This document shows positions 1-12,899 of a DNA stretch of 64,000 nucleotides, in pieces. Under the pieces are notes generated by a model that saw only the letters and a program-made list of their open reading frames with translations, was not told the origin of the DNA and did no database searches. The position numbers were made by a program, and so were the translations under genes. The stretch covers positions 23,758,707 through 23,822,706 of the forward strand of contig NW_024467121.1 in the NCBI RefSeq assembly GCF_017591425.1, in the 5' to 3' direction. The first letter of the stretch is position 1. Every line of letters starts with the position of its first letter. Source of the DNA: Ochotona curzoniae (Eukaryota; Chordata; Mammalia; Lagomorpha; Ochotonidae).

Positions 1-251
1 CACAGACGGTATGAGGCAGGGATGCTTCATCCTTTTATACATAAGTGCCCAATTTCCTAGCATTATTTGTTTAAAAAGACCGTTGTTTCCCTTTTTCATT
101 TTTCATTATTGTCAGTGAAAATCAACTCACTATAAATGGGTAGATTTTTTTAAAAAACCACCTACCATCATAGTAGAACACTGCCTTCACCGTTCCCTCA
201 TCTCATTTCACTTTCTCACCAGAGAATAAGAGTTATAAAAGCCCTCACTGT

Positions 252-615
252 GGGCCCAGCGCAGTGGCGCAAGTGGTTGAGGTCCTCGCCTTGCACGCCC
301 TGGGATCCCATATGGGCGCCGGTTCTACCCCGGCAGCCCTGCTTCCCTTCCAGCTCCCTGCTTGTGGCCCGGGAAAGCAGTCGAGGATGGCCCAAAGCTT
401 TGGGACCCTGCACCCGCGTGGGAGACCCGGAAGAGGCTCCTGGCTTCGGATCCGCATAGTATTTATTGGCCGTTGCGCTCACTTGGGGAGTGAATCATCG
501 GATGGAAGATCTTCCTCTCTGTCTCTCCTCTCTGTATATCCGCCTTTCCAATAAAAAAATAATAAAAATAAATCTTAAAAGAAAAATAAATAAATAAATA
601 AATAAATAAAAATTT
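252..615 (+). mobile_element. Young C-type SINE, full length
   Basis: Full-length copy from the GGGCCCAGCGCAGTGGCGCA head to an (AAATA)n tail. A perfect 16-bp target-site duplication (TAAAAGCCCTCACTGT) flanks it at 236-251 and 616-631. The high similarity to the copies at 52227, 52583, 59909 and 61166 marks the youngest subfamily. Confidence 0.93.
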
Positions 616-1144
616 TAAAAGCCCTCACTGTAACCCTTGTACCTATTTGTGTATCAACAGCTATCATTTAGTCAATGATTATAAATATTGATTGATAATT
701 ATTAATAACCATCAGTTAAATAAATGAATGAATATTAGTAAGGTGATACTCTCAGCTCATGTGCTATTTAATGATTTAAAAAAGGAAGAGTGTAGAGCAA
801 GTCATTAAAGTCTTTTTGGCTTCTGTTTTGCATCAAGCCATTGCTCCTTACTGTCTGAGGCCTTCCATTCAATCCCTTATTTAGTGGTCACTGAAATAAG
901 AGAAATTAGGAATAAAAGCTGTTTTCACAAGTCGTATGGCTTTGTGGTTAAAAAGTAGCCTCTTCATAGGTTAGAAAAAAATTCAGGATTGCGGTTCCCC
1001 TCTGATCCTGGTAGATTACCCTGATAAATCTGTGGCCATATTTGTCTCTTGTTTTAATGTGAAGCATTGTAAATAGAGACAGAAGTTTAATTCTTCCTGG
1101 TGTAAATGACGAGAATACTTTCTTCTAAAATATTTACCATTATT

Positions 1145-1310
1145 GTGGGCATTGTGCAGAGGGTGAAAGCCAGCATCCCATAGGAATGCCAGTTCAAATT
1201 CTAGGTCCTCAGCTCGTGCATCCTGGGGGGCAGTGAATGATGGCTCAAATGCTTGGGTTCCTGTTACCTACGTGGGAAACCTGGATGAAATCAGGATATG
1301 ACAATCACTC
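1145..1310 (+). mobile_element. Old truncated C-type SINE
   Basis: Contains diverged SINE landmarks: CCAGCATCCCATAGG, GATGGCTCAAATGCTTGGG and CGTGGGAAACCTGGATGAA. The 3' end is lost. Confidence 0.7.
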
Positions 1311-2584
1311 CTCAATGAGTCAACTCAGATTTGTAGTGCAGAGAGTTCTAACCAAGTTAAAGAATAAAACAGAAGACAACGTTAACACGGTCTTTCAAGT
1401 GAACAATTCCTCCTTGTCCATCTTTTTGAGCTAATTTTTAAGTTTATTTTTTACCTTCCTCTTTTCTTTAGCTGTCATTTTCTCTGAAAAGGTATGAGCA
1501 ATTCCTTCATACTTAAGTGGGAACTTCCAATCACAGCTTGACCCATGAAGACAGGGTAACGGTACTACTTACAGGGTTTTCACATGGAGAGGGAGCAGGG
1601 GAAGAAGGAAAGGAGAGAGAGTAAAGGCAGAGAGGAGGAGATGGGGAGAAATCACAATTTCAGTCTAAGTAGAGACAATCTATGAAAAAAATTGTGAAAA
1701 TGAAGAACCCATTCTTCATAGGTAACTCCAGAAAATCTCTGAGATGGCAGAAGGCAGACCAGAAAAACTACAACTGTTTTATCTTTTCCCCTAAATGTTG
1801 GTGTAACTAATGCACTTTAAGTACATATAATAATATCAGAAAGGATATTAGCTTTATCATCTGTTAAGAACAATAATGTGAAAATTTAAGCACTGCAAAA
1901 TTACACCTGGAATCTCTGTACAGGACAGTCTGTACCGTATCAGACTTTTGTGTCTAAATGTGGAAAATATGTTTGGCGATCTGTGGAATCTATAAGATGC
2001 TTTTAAAAATTATTTTCATTTTGATGATATAGAAAATACCAAACAGGAAACTGTTATAATATTGTGGGTCATCTGTGTCCAGAACTATCATGGAATTTCA
2101 TTCCTGGACTGCACTTGTGAGGCTATCAAGTAAACAGACAGTAGAAGCAGCAACAATGCTACATTACTCATCCAAAGACCACGGACAGGTTTGCCCTGAC
2201 CCTGACTTCACACATGAGAGACACTGAGCAGATTCAGCTTTGCAGGCTTTGCAAATGCTTGCTTCTCTCCCCAAGGACTATCTTTGAAAGTTTTCTGGTA
2301 CCTAAGATCTTTTCAGCAGAATTTAATTCTATTGAATTATAGATTTAGAGTGGTGCTTTAATCCTTATTGTAAACTAAGTGATGTCTGTCTTAGAATTAA
2401 TCCAGTTGTTTCAAAGGCTAGACATTTTATTATCCCAGTAATCATAATGAAAAGGATATACTCTAAAATTGATGACACTAAAAATGCACTGATCATTTTA
2501 ACATGTCACTAGAAATACAGAATGACAATTGACACATAGAATCAAAGCAAAACAAAACACAATGAACAACAACAACACCAGAGC

Positions 2585-2740
2585 TGGAGAGAATCTTAGC
2601 CATCCTTCATCCAAGCGTCTCACCTCACTGGGAAAGAAATTGAGGTTCTAAGAGATGTGCTAAGAAAATTAGCTGACAAGACAAGACAAGCTCAGAGCCC
2701 AGTCATCAGATTCACGGTGCTTACTCTGTTTTATCTTGTA
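2585..2740 (+). mobile_element. Ancient mammalian repeat fragment
   Basis: GAGAATCTTAGCCATCCTTC and the later GAAATTGAGGTTCTAAGAGA resemble the widespread mammalian pattern ending in 'gaaactgaggcccagagagg'. The family is uncertain. Confidence 0.4.
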
Positions 2741-2927
2741 TCATGAACACATCCCTTCATAAATCAAGATAACTGTTCCTTATTTCCAAGACACCAATCC
2801 TATTTGATTCTAACACTGTTAATAAAACTGACATTTTATGATGCTATCAGTAATCTGACAATCTTTAAAACTTTCCTAAAAGGAAAAGAAAAATGAGTAA
2901 ACAGTTTCAGATTAGAAAATTATTTCA

Positions 2928-3245
2928 GGGCCTGTTGCGATGATTCAATGGCTAAATCCTCGCTTTGCAAGTACCAGGATCCCCACATGGGCGTCAGTTC
3001 ATGTCCTGGCTGCTCCACTCCCCATGCAGCTCCCTGCTTGTAACCTGGGAAAGCAGCAGAGGATTGCCCTTGGGACCCTGCACCCACATGGGAGACCTGG
3101 AACAAGCTCCTGGCTCCGTATTGGCTCAGCTCCAGCAGTGTGGCCACTTGGAAAGTGAACCAGAGGACAGAAGACCTTTCTCTCTCTGCCTCTCCTTCTC
3201 TGTAAATCTGATTTGCCTTCCCAATAAAAATAAATAAATCTTTAA
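2928..3245 (+). mobile_element. C-type SINE, moderately diverged
   Basis: GGGCCTGTTGCGATGATTCA head and AATAAAAATAAATAAATC tail. An imperfect flanking duplication (AGAAAATTATTTCA versus AGAAAAAATGATTTCA) is present. Confidence 0.85.
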
Positions 3246-3537
3246 CTAGAAAAAATGATTTCACTGCAAAATATGAAGTACACTATAAGAAATCAATTAT
3301 ACTGGAATTCTGAGTATTATAAAAGTACACTTACTACAGGAAGTCTATTACAAGAAACATGTCATTTGAAAAATGAAAATGGATTATACAAGAATACATG
3401 GGAATCAAAAAACACATATATTCTTTGATTGCATCCTATTTTCTTATCCCTTTTTGCTTTGCTCAAGCAGCCATGTTGAGCTATCTAATGAAAAGCCTCC
3501 ATATTCAATAAGTTGCTGGGCAATATCTTGTCCATTT

Positions 3538-3875
3538 TTTTTTCTTTTTAAAACATTTATCTATTTCTATTAGAAAGGCAGATTTACAGAGAAAAGGAGA
3601 GACAGAGAGAAAGATCTTCCTCTCACCAATTCATTGCCCAAGTGGCCACAATGGCCAGAGCTGAGCTGATCCAAAGCAAGGAGCCAGGAGCCTCCTCTGG
3701 GTCTCCCATGCGCGTGCAGGGTCCCAAGGCCTTGGGCCATTCTTGATTGTTTTCTCAGGGCACAGGCTGGGAGCTGGATGAGAAGAGGGGCAGCCAGGAC
3801 ACAAACCAGCACCCACATGGGATCCTGGTGCATACAAGGCAAGGACTTTAGTCACTAGGCTACCGCACCAAACCC
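3538..3875 (-). mobile_element. C-type SINE
   Basis: Reverse copy running from the T-rich tail to GGCTACCGCACCAAACCC. A 12-of-14 target duplication (ATCTTGTCCATTTT / ATCCTGCCAATTTT) lies at 3524-3537 and 3876-3889. Confidence 0.88.
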
Positions 3876-4379
3876 TATCCTGCCAATTTTAAATGATGTT
3901 CTCTTTCTCCCTTCTAAATTCCCATGCCTTCGCGTAGTTTGCAGATGGTCACTATGTTCTCTCTGATAGACTCCCACTTATATTTACTTGCATTTTGATA
4001 TGTATTACCTTCTGCATTCCTTACTAACAGAAATTCATTATAGGGTAACACAGTGCATATAATAAATGATTATTGAAATAAACAAGTGAAGTTGCGGGCA
4101 ACCATGTTTTAAATTTATAATAGCATCTGTCATCTTCAAAATATGACTTACAGGATCAGGCTTTCAGCCTGCAAGTGAAGCTGCCTGCCCCCAGCACAGC
4201 CCCAGCTCCAGCACCTGCCTCCAGCCTCCTGCTAATGAAGAGCATGGGAAGACTCAAGTAATGAAGTTCTTGTTACCTATACCGGACATTGTACCTAGGC
4301 AAGTGTTACACTGCTGGAGGAAAAGCAGCCAACTCTGTTAACTATACCAGTGTGTCGGCATAATTAAGCATAGTTGCTT

Positions 4380-5690
4380 ATCCTTTTCCTTGTTTCTTAA
4401 ATACCTGAAGGGAAGGAAGCACAGCATCTGCAGCACCACTGTGGACACACACCAATTAGGGCAATCCTAGCACCATGACTGCCCCTGTACGCCACATGGG
4501 AGGGCCATGTATTGCTAGGGGACGGGGGACTGGGGACAGGTGGGAATGGGGGCCTCTGAGGGCTTGTTAGACTTGTATAAAATGATTTCTTGGGGCTTCC
4601 ATAGTCTGGGTCACTGTACCTGCAGATAATCAAGGGAGCTGAAGCCACACACATCAGGAAGGGGAATATGGAGGGCCTCCCCAGGTCAGGGTAGAGCACC
4701 TGCCCATGCACATGGGGGCAAAATGGGCCAGGCTAGGCTCAAGTACCTGCCTGTATGCATGAGAACTGAGGCCGGGAGTGGACCTGGTAGGGGATCTTCA
4801 GGTACATCTCTGCTAAACCACAGTACTTGCTGATGCATCTGAGAACTGGGACTAGGAGCTTAGCGAGGCTGCCTTACCTGCCGACAAATGCTGGGGCTGG
4901 AAGCAGGTTATGTTGGGTTGTGTTACTGTACATGCTGAGACACTAATGGATCTCTGGGGACTCCTGTGCTAGGCTGCAGTATTCACTGTTGCACCTGAGA
5001 GCCAGGTCTGGAATCAGACTTTGCTGGGTTAGGTAACAGCACCCATTGGTGCATGCCAAAGCCAGGACTGAGGGCAGAATGAGCCAGGCTAGCCCATAGC
5101 ACATGGCAACAAATGTCTGGGTGAGAACTTGGGATGGGAATAGACCTGGTAGGGGGTCTGTGAAAAAATCCTGCTAGGCTGCAGCACCCACTGGTGGATG
5201 CAAGAGATAGGGTGGGAGTAGGGTGGGCTGAACTAGGCTGGAGCATTCTTAGGCACATGTGAGAACTGAGACTGGCAGGAAGAACTGGGAGTGAGGGGGT
5301 TCATAGGAGGCACCTAACTAGGCTACAGCACCTACCAATGCACACTGGACCTGGGGCTGGGCTGGGTTGGGCCACAGCCATTGACATATGCAAGAACTGG
5401 GGCTGAGAATGGGTTGGGTCAGGTTAGGCTATAGCACCCACAGGTACATGTGAAAACTGGGGCTGGGATAGGTCAGGAAGGGGTTCTTCAGGGTCACTCC
5501 AACTAGGCAACAGCACCAGCCTGTGTGTAAGAGCTGGCCTTGGGACAGGATGGGCTGGGCTAGGCTGAAGCAACTACCAGTTTGCCTGAGAGCCAGGGTT
5601 GGGAGCAGGACTACAGGTAGGGGGAGGGGGATAGAGGAGTGCAGACAGCCTGACACTGCACCAGCTGACACACATGAGACCAATGTCTAA
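4380..5690 (+). repeat. Degenerate tandem array, composite repeat copy A
   Basis: About sixteen diverged repeats of a 55-85 bp unit, each built on 'aggctacagcacc-(n)-tgcatg-gagaactgggctggga'. Examples are near 4742, 4820, 5036, 5179, 5240, 5321, 5374, 5430, 5508 and 5564. The same unit forms the array at 24735-25300. It has no coding sense; minus-strand open frames in it are by-products of the repeated G-rich units. Confidence 0.75.
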
Positions 5691-6325
5691 AGACCTCCCA
5701 GGTGAGGTTTCTTAGGTGGCTCTCCAACTGGACAACTGTGTTCGATCCCTGACCTCAGCAAGTGACCTCACACAGTAAGTGTTCTGACCCCAGAGTACAT
5801 GTTGCAAGTCTGGATCACCTCAGTTTTTGACCTTCGTGCAAGAATGGAGAGCATACACAGAACATGAAAGACAAAACAGCTAGTTCACCTAAGCCAACAG
5901 CAGACTTCGAATACCTCATCAAAAGATGGAAAGAAGGACAAGACGAACACTCCAGGTCAGGATCTATTACAAACATCCAGATCAGTGGGCACAAGGACAG
6001 CAAACAGGCCTTAGAAAGATTTTCTCACCTCTGGTGTAACGAAGCTGACAACTTCTCAGAACAATCAAGACCTCTCAAGTAACACCCTCTGAACATTGTT
6101 CTCCACAGTGGGGCCCTAAAAGCAACACAGAATAACAATCTCCATCCCTGGGCGCTGACTTAACCCAAGAGCAAGGAGCAGTACACTTTCCTCTCCAATC
6201 ATGCCCCATCCAGGCTCACTGAATCATTTATCTCACCCACCCCTAGCCCTCTCCATCCTAATAGGAGGCTGGCATGGGTCTGCAACTCCTTTATCTTTAT
6301 AATAAATATTAAAACATTTTTTTAA
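5691..6325 (+). mobile_element. 3' module and A-rich end of composite repeat copy A
   Basis: Non-tandem sequence following the array. It shares with 25650-25735 the motif AAAGATTTTCTCA followed by CTGACAACTTCTCAGAAC (CTAACAACTTCTCAGAAC in copy B). It ends in a pyrimidine-rich stretch (CTCACCCACCCCTAGCCC) and then an A-rich end (AATAAATATTAAAAC). This layout suggests a retroposed element; the family is not recognised. Confidence 0.6.
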
Positions 6326-6373
6326 GAAGTGCATGTAGATAGCCAATTAAAGTGACCACTATTAAGGTTGAGG

Positions 6374-6378
<5 letters not shown>

Positions 6379-6415
<37 letters not shown>
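6379..6415. repeat. (AC)18 microsatellite
   Basis: Uninterrupted dinucleotide run between AGGAGCAA and ATCTTTAAG, just after the A-rich end of the composite repeat. Confidence 0.98.
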
Positions 6416-6418
<3 letters not shown>

Positions 6419-7879
6419 TTTAAGATGACAATAACAGAAACAAACCCACAAACATCACATTCAGACTATGTTTATTACTTGTTATACTCTATATGCATAT
6501 GGATGAAAAATGAAAAGACAGAAAATGCCCTGAATTGAGTAATGGGATTATTGGCTTATGTTACGTGCTTATGTTTATATAATAAACATTATTTTAAAAT
6601 GCACACAAATGTAGCAATTCGCAACATTCATACTAGATAATGGTACTAATATTTCTGGACTACAGAAAAAAAAAAGAAAAGCATATGTATTGTTCTATGT
6701 CTAATACCTCTCACTTTGCTGGTCTGCATTGACACAAAGAACTGCTGCCACCTGCTAGCTCCCAGCACTGCAAACTTAAGTACCTGAGAAGAAACTGCAA
6801 GACTGGCAGCTGGGGTTGCTGAATCTATTTTTAAATTCAAAATAAGCATGCAAAAAAAAAAGTTTAATGAACCAAAATAGGTACCGTTCACTAAAAACTG
6901 AAAACACAGCAAAAATCATACTTCTTGAGAGCCAGTAAAAGCTGAACCTGGTGACACACAAATATTCCTTGAGCACAGTTCACAGTTTTATACTCTAGTC
7001 CAAGAATGCTTATTCCTAAATGCTTATCCCATCAGGCTGTTACCTCTAAATGGGCATATTTTGTTTCCTGTCTATGCCCTTACAATCTCAATAGCTCTAA
7101 GTTGCTATTTTCAGATACCTTTTCTGCTTACACATTCGATATTCTTAAAATAAATTATTACAGTAAATACCATTGTCATCTTTGTTGGAAAATCAAATTA
7201 CAGCAAAGAATTAGGAGATTCTTTTTGAGCAGAATGAATTTACTCAGTGTTTTCTGCACACAAGTCATACAGACACTGGTCCTGAAAACAGCTGCCCCAA
7301 TCATCATGAAGTTGTGAGATGCTAAATGCCCAAGACCTCCAACTTGTCATTAAATCTCTGGACTGATGTGGAGCTGTTCCGTTGTGTAAAATAAATAAAT
7401 AAATAAATAAATAACTGTAAATTTTGCCACTTTACCAACACAAAGGTTACTTAAAGTGAAGAAATTAATTTGGTATGCTGTTTCAGAAAAATGGTAAGTT
7501 CACCAATTTAAGACTTGGATTACATGCAGATAATTTAAATTATCTGCATAATCCAACAAATTCAATTTGTCCCCTTTAAGTGTCACTCGAGACAAGAACA
7601 AAAGAGGCTGATTTATTAGACATATGCCAGGTTGAAGAATTTTCTCAGAATTCTTGGTTAAGCTGTGATAAGAACACAAATTTTTCTAAGTATGCTGAAC
7701 AATGCTTTAGGGCATACTTAGAGAAGATGCTATAAAAAAAAAACTTTATTGCATCACACACATGGAACTTGATTCTCCCTCTCATGGGCTGTAGCCAGCA
7801 TGAAGTTCACACCACATTAATTTGCACTTGTCGAGATGCTGCTTTGCAAGTATTCTCAAGGCATGTTCAGATGTGTACC

Positions 7880-7990
7880 CTGACTCCTCCACTAGAATAT
7901 AAACTCCCTAAGGGCAAGACCCGGGCCTTGTGGTTATTACCCTCAAGCGGTCCAGTGCTATGTACTGGTCAGAGTGAATCCAGCTCTCTG
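7880..7990 (+). mobile_element. L2-like 3' end fossil
   Basis: ACTAGAATATAAACTCCCTA then AGGGCAAGACCCGGGCC matches the common mammalian L2 3' pattern of 'agaatgtaagctccatgagggcaggga'. Confidence 0.5.
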
Positions 7991-8848
7991 AACCTCCTGT
8001 TTTCTGAGAGGAACAGGGATGGGGATGTGCAGAGCACACAGCACTGGAAGGGGTGTGAAGAACACTGGAGAGCAAGTCTGTCATCACCGGGATGGAGTGA
8101 CTGCGCGTGCCAAAGGCGTGCCCAAATGGCCCCTCTCCCAGCTGTCTCTTACAGAGGAAAGAGAAACTGCAGGTGGTAGCTGGATAAGTCTCTCAAGCCG
8201 AGCTCTTGAGAAGCCGCCCGTGATCTCAGTATCTTCCCAAAAGGCACTCCCATGATTTAACTGACACACAGTAGAGAACAGAGAGCCACTGAACAGGGTT
8301 TGTATTAATATGTAGGCAGTGGGTTTCAAGTACAAAGGCTAACGCCACTGTTAACCACTCTGAACTGATAGGACAATCTATTTTTAGGATGTTTCAGAAT
8401 TTAATAGAATACAGCGGACTTCAAAGACCCTTTTACTGCTTTTCTGGTAAATTAACACTGCTGTTAGTTTTTAAAATTATAATTTCAGGGAATAAAGTTC
8501 CATGACCTATTGAAAAAATCTATTTCCATCTTCTTACTGTCAATTTTTTTTTAATTTTAGGCTATTTTTGATTTCAAGTTGCTGTGATTAAATCTGTTGT
8601 TAAACTAAATTGTTCTTGTTCTTTTCATATTGAAGAATGTTTAACTTTCTTTTCAAAACAATCTGTCAAAATTCTGAAGACAGTGAGTGAAATCATGTTC
8701 CAGTCTTCTTTAAGTAAAAAGGTGAAAAGGTCTTCAACTTTCTTGAGCATCTTTATATTTCTCTGGTGTTGAATAGAACCGATCTTCAGGACTTTCAGGG
8801 TTTCTTCCCATTATTAGCCAAAGCCATATCAAATGGAGGCACTTCTTG

Positions 8849-9240
8849 GAGACTGGGTGATTGGTCTAGCAGTTGAAACACTTGTGTCCCACATCAGAGT
8901 GCCTGGGTTCAATTCCCAGTCCCAGCTCCTCAGTCCAGCTTCCTCTCCACACGCACTCTGAGAGGCAGTCCTGACGGTTCATGTAAGTGCTGCAATTCGT
9001 GCACTTCACTCCTGGCTCCTCACTCTTCACTCCTGGCTCCTGGCCCCTCACTCCTGGCCCCTGGCCCCTCACTCCTGGCTCTGGCCCCTCATTCCTGGCC
9101 CCTCACTCCTGGCTCTGGCCCCTCACTCCTGGCCCCTCACTCCTGGCTCTGGCCCCAGCCAGCCCTGGATACTACAGCGCTGGGGAAGCAAACTGAGTGA
9201 TTGGAGCTTTCACTCTCTCTCTCTACCTCTCAATAATAAC
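8849..9240 (+). mobile_element. Old tRNA-derived SINE with internal expansion
   Basis: Pol III-like boxes are visible: TGGTCTAGCAGTTGA (box A-like) and GGTTCAATTCCC (box B-like) near 8865-8915. The middle of the element is replaced by a tandem expansion. The 3' part ends in CTCTCTCTACCTCTCAATAA. Confidence 0.7.
8998..9160. repeat. Minisatellite inside a SINE (CACTCCTGGCYCC units)
   Basis: Alternating CACTCCTGGCTCCTGGCCCCT and CACTCCTGGCTCTGGCCCCT units of about 13-27 bp, roughly nine in all. The array arose by duplication of the SINE's own 'aagctcctggctcctggctt' region. Confidence 0.88.
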
Positions 9241-9876
9241 AGTAAGAGCAGTAATAATAGATGTACTTTTCTTACAATGTTAGTTTTATTTAGGAAACAA
9301 TTCCTGTGTTGATAAAGTTCATGCTTAGAATCCCTATTCAAGTGCTGATCCCTACTGCTGTAGAGACGAATGACTCTCAAATGCTTTCCTAACCTAATTC
9401 CTTCAGCCAATTTTTCAAAATATTTCTTTTTCTGTGTATGTGCTCCATCCTTAAATATTTGCCTTGACAATTCCATTGAGGTTATTTTAACTCTTGATCT
9501 TTCCGACTTAATAAACAGCCACCACTCCAAAGTTATAACTCATAAAAACATTACTAGGAAAAGCTAAGTCAGTCTTTTCTCTAAAAAATAAAATTAGTAC
9601 CAACCTAAAAACAAAATTGTATATAAAACACAAAACTGCTTACTCCCAGCCAAGCCACCATCAAACTATATGTCAGTGATAATAACACAATAACCCATGA
9701 GACATTCAACCATGTCACTGAGTAAGAGACCAGGAATATGGCAAATCCACTGTTCTTGAAAAAAAAAATGCTAAAACTACTAGTTATAATTTAAGAATGA
9801 TGGGTCACCAGACTGAAAGTTCTATATCGTAGTATGGCAATGGAATCTTTAAAAAATACAGCTGAATTTTTATGCT

Positions 9877-10055
9877 CAGGGAAGGGTTAGCCATCTGTAA
9901 ATCAGTGGTCAGGCTTTGTGGGCTGCAACTCAGTTATGCTGCTGGGGCAGGAAAGCAGCAATAGGCAATAGTATGGAAGGGTTCTAATAAAACTTTGTTC
10001 ATGAAAACAGATAGCAGACTGGATTTGGCCCATGCACTGTAGTTGGCTACCCCTG
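9877..10055 (-). mobile_element. hAT-type non-autonomous DNA transposon fossil
   Basis: On the minus strand it begins CAGGGGTAGCCAACTACAGT and continues ...CCCACAAAGCCTGACCACTG, matching the common mammalian hAT-Charlie-type element 'caggggttggcaaactatggcc'. The other end is the imperfect inverse CAGGGAAGGGTTAGCC. The flanks TTTATGCT and TTTTATGT are a near 8-bp duplication. Confidence 0.75.
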
Positions 10056-12899
10056 TTTTATGTACAACGGGCATGTGAGTTGAATATGGATACATGTGCA
10101 TACATGTGAGTTACAGTTGACCTAAGCATGTGTGTTAGCATTCCACATGTGTCTGCCTGTTTTCAGGGACAAGGCAGCTGGGTCATCCTATGATCAATAT
10201 AATTGCACACATGTTGACTACAAGAGCCCTGACCTAGCAGTTTAATTCTCTGGTCAATGTTTTGAAATTCTTAATGATCCTATCTTGCAATTCTGATTTG
10301 TAAGTGTGGTCAGGGCAAAGGAATTCCTTTGCTCCTCTGCCTCCTGCAGGGCACAGTGTGAAGGTCCAGTGGCTGCAATATGGGAAAACTCAGAAGGTGC
10401 TACATATCATGACTGTGATTCCACACTAACAATCTATAGCAAGAAACCTGAGAGTGGTCAATTTCAAAGCATCATGACCAGTAAGAGGAGAGGGAGGAAG
10501 AAAAACAAAGGCTGCAGGAAAAAAAAAAGTTATTAGCTCTGAAGAATCATCTGATGTGATCCATCTACCCAAATGGAAGCTGACAAAGAAAATTCCACTG
10601 TGCATCACGCCTTTCAGGTCAGCTAACACTTGTAACACCAGGGCTTCCTGCAGAATTCTAAATCTTAAAAAGAAGGCTCTGGAATGAACGCTGTGATGGC
10701 TGCAGACTCTAGGATATGCCAACGAGGAATGCTGCATGGCAGCTGCTTTCCTCCGAGAGTGCGCTATTTTACAATGATGATGAAGCATTTCGTAAATAGG
10801 AAACACAGGAAAACTACTGCGTGCGAAATTTAATAAATAACAAAGTTGAACTTTACCAAGATTTCTTATTTCCTATTAAGGAAGGCAATAAGAGATACAA
10901 AAATAAATCAATTGTAAATAAGGCACATATTTAAATATGACTAGCACTAATTGATATTAAAGAATGAATCATTAAAGAATGATAAGAATGATATATAAAG
11001 AATGGTAAATTACTCTTCAGAGATGCACATGAGTATTCAGGTGTACAGGTAAAAAAATGGAAAGAAAAAGATGACAGAGAAGATGAAGCAGGAAACAAGA
11101 AAGGCAGAGAGGGAGGTGACAAAAACAAAGTGAAGTGGGTTAGACAAAATAATGACCAGAGGGAATCCGCTGGAATGTTCCCTTCAACTCCATGTACACT
11201 TTTAATTTTCTGTGATGGAGTGAGCATGTGTGTACCTGTTAGCTAAAAACTCTAATAAAAATCGAGGCACAGATTTCTCATTCTCCTCCGCACGGTATGT
11301 CTTTTTTTTCCCTGCAAGCAGCATCGTCGGAGGCTGACAGGCGTTCTCTAAACTGCAGAGATACAAAGGAGTTCATGGGAAGGATAATCTGCCTATCGGG
11401 TCCTGACACAATACAAAAAAGAAAAGAAGAAAGTGGGTGGAAGAGCCTGCATTGTTACTCTCCTAACCTTGCCTTCTAATTATGCTGGAGTCAAGGCTCA
11501 GGTCACAAGGAAAATGATTCTGGTGGTCGACCATTTGCCCTGCTTTGTATACATCAAAAAAGCTCTTGTTATCACTACATTCCAATCCCACAGTTTCCCA
11601 CCTACTTAAAAAGTGTATCAAGTAGTCAAATGGAAAAAAAAAAACGAATAAAAAGACTAAATTATGAAGAACACCTTGTTGGCAAATGTAGAGACGATCT
11701 TTATGTTACGCTGAACTGTGTGACAGGGACTAGGACAGGAATTATGCTTCGTGTTGCTGTGGATACTTCAGATAAATGCTCAACATGCGCAGCTTTTAAG
11801 AGTTCAATGTAAATTTTTCTCATGAGTGCAGATGGTGGTCAAGCCATGCAGCCCTTTGGTCCGACAGACAGAAGGTCAGGTCATGGCTGAAAGACCACAG
11901 AACAATCGCCGCTTTGCTGCCCCCAATCATCCATGGAACGAGACACCACTTCTTTCTTTTCTGAAGCTGTCTGCTCAATACAAAATACTTACCAAAGCGT
12001 ACCTATAAGATTTCCTCACCTTCTGTCCAAGAGAAACAAAACGGTAACAAGCGTATCATAGAATAGACAGCTTCTAACTGTTCCGAGGCTTTATTCTGAA
12101 CACTAAGACCTCCTGAAAAGGTACATCTCTATCTAATGGCTGAGCACTATGCAGTTGCTGCTATGTCCTAAGTATTATAAACAAAAACCCTTCCTTTGAA
12201 AGCCCTGCAACTCGAGCTTCCATAAGTACTTTATTACAATCAGATATGCTGCAAAAAGACAAATATTGTAAGTATTTCAGTTTATTAATTTACTAGTGAT
12301 ATTAAACTTTCCCTGTTGCCACAGTGTTTTTGTCCTCTATATAACATTATAATATTCTTAATAAGTCAGAAACTCCTCTCTGCTGTATTTTCTCAGTCCA
12401 AAATGTGCTGGCAGAATGTTACAAAAATATACAAATTATACAATAATTCTAATGAGGATGCCGATTTGGTACACTTTAAAATTTAAATTATAACATGCCA
12501 GAAAAGAAAAGTTCTTTATGTGTGTTTGGATTAGTAGTTCTAGGCTTTCAGTCCCTAATGGACAGGATTTTCCATTCTACTATCAGGCACGCCCCCTACT
12601 GGAGGAAAGAAGATAGTTTCATTATTTATATACGCTACTAATGAAAAAAATGCACTGAAAATTTAAAACTCATTAGATCAGGTTGAATATAGTGATATAA
12701 AAGTAGCATTTTATTTGGGTTTTCTAGTCCTTAAAAACAATACTAAGGATTCCAGTTGTAACCTGGATGAGTTTATAGTAAGTTGCATTCATACTTTCAC
12801 TTTTTCGGCACGCTTCCTAATTGTCCTTGCATCACTTGTCATTAAGAGTTGATTACATTGAAAGGGAAAATTGCAATGAAAAATAATAAAAAAAAATCA

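Noticed and set aside
4397..5683. Several minus-strand open frames of 84-104 codons
   Set aside because: They lie in the degenerate tandem array; Pro/Ser/Cys-rich text is the reverse reading of its G-rich units.
8865..8935. tRNA-like sequence with box A and box B
   Set aside because: Part of a SINE head followed by SINE body. No acceptor-stem pairing or anticodon arm of a real tRNA gene could be drawn.
10306..10536. Frame ending in a basic GRKKNKGCRKKK-like stretch
   Set aside because: Basic tail arises from a purine-rich GAGGAAGAAAAA run; no family or gene structure.
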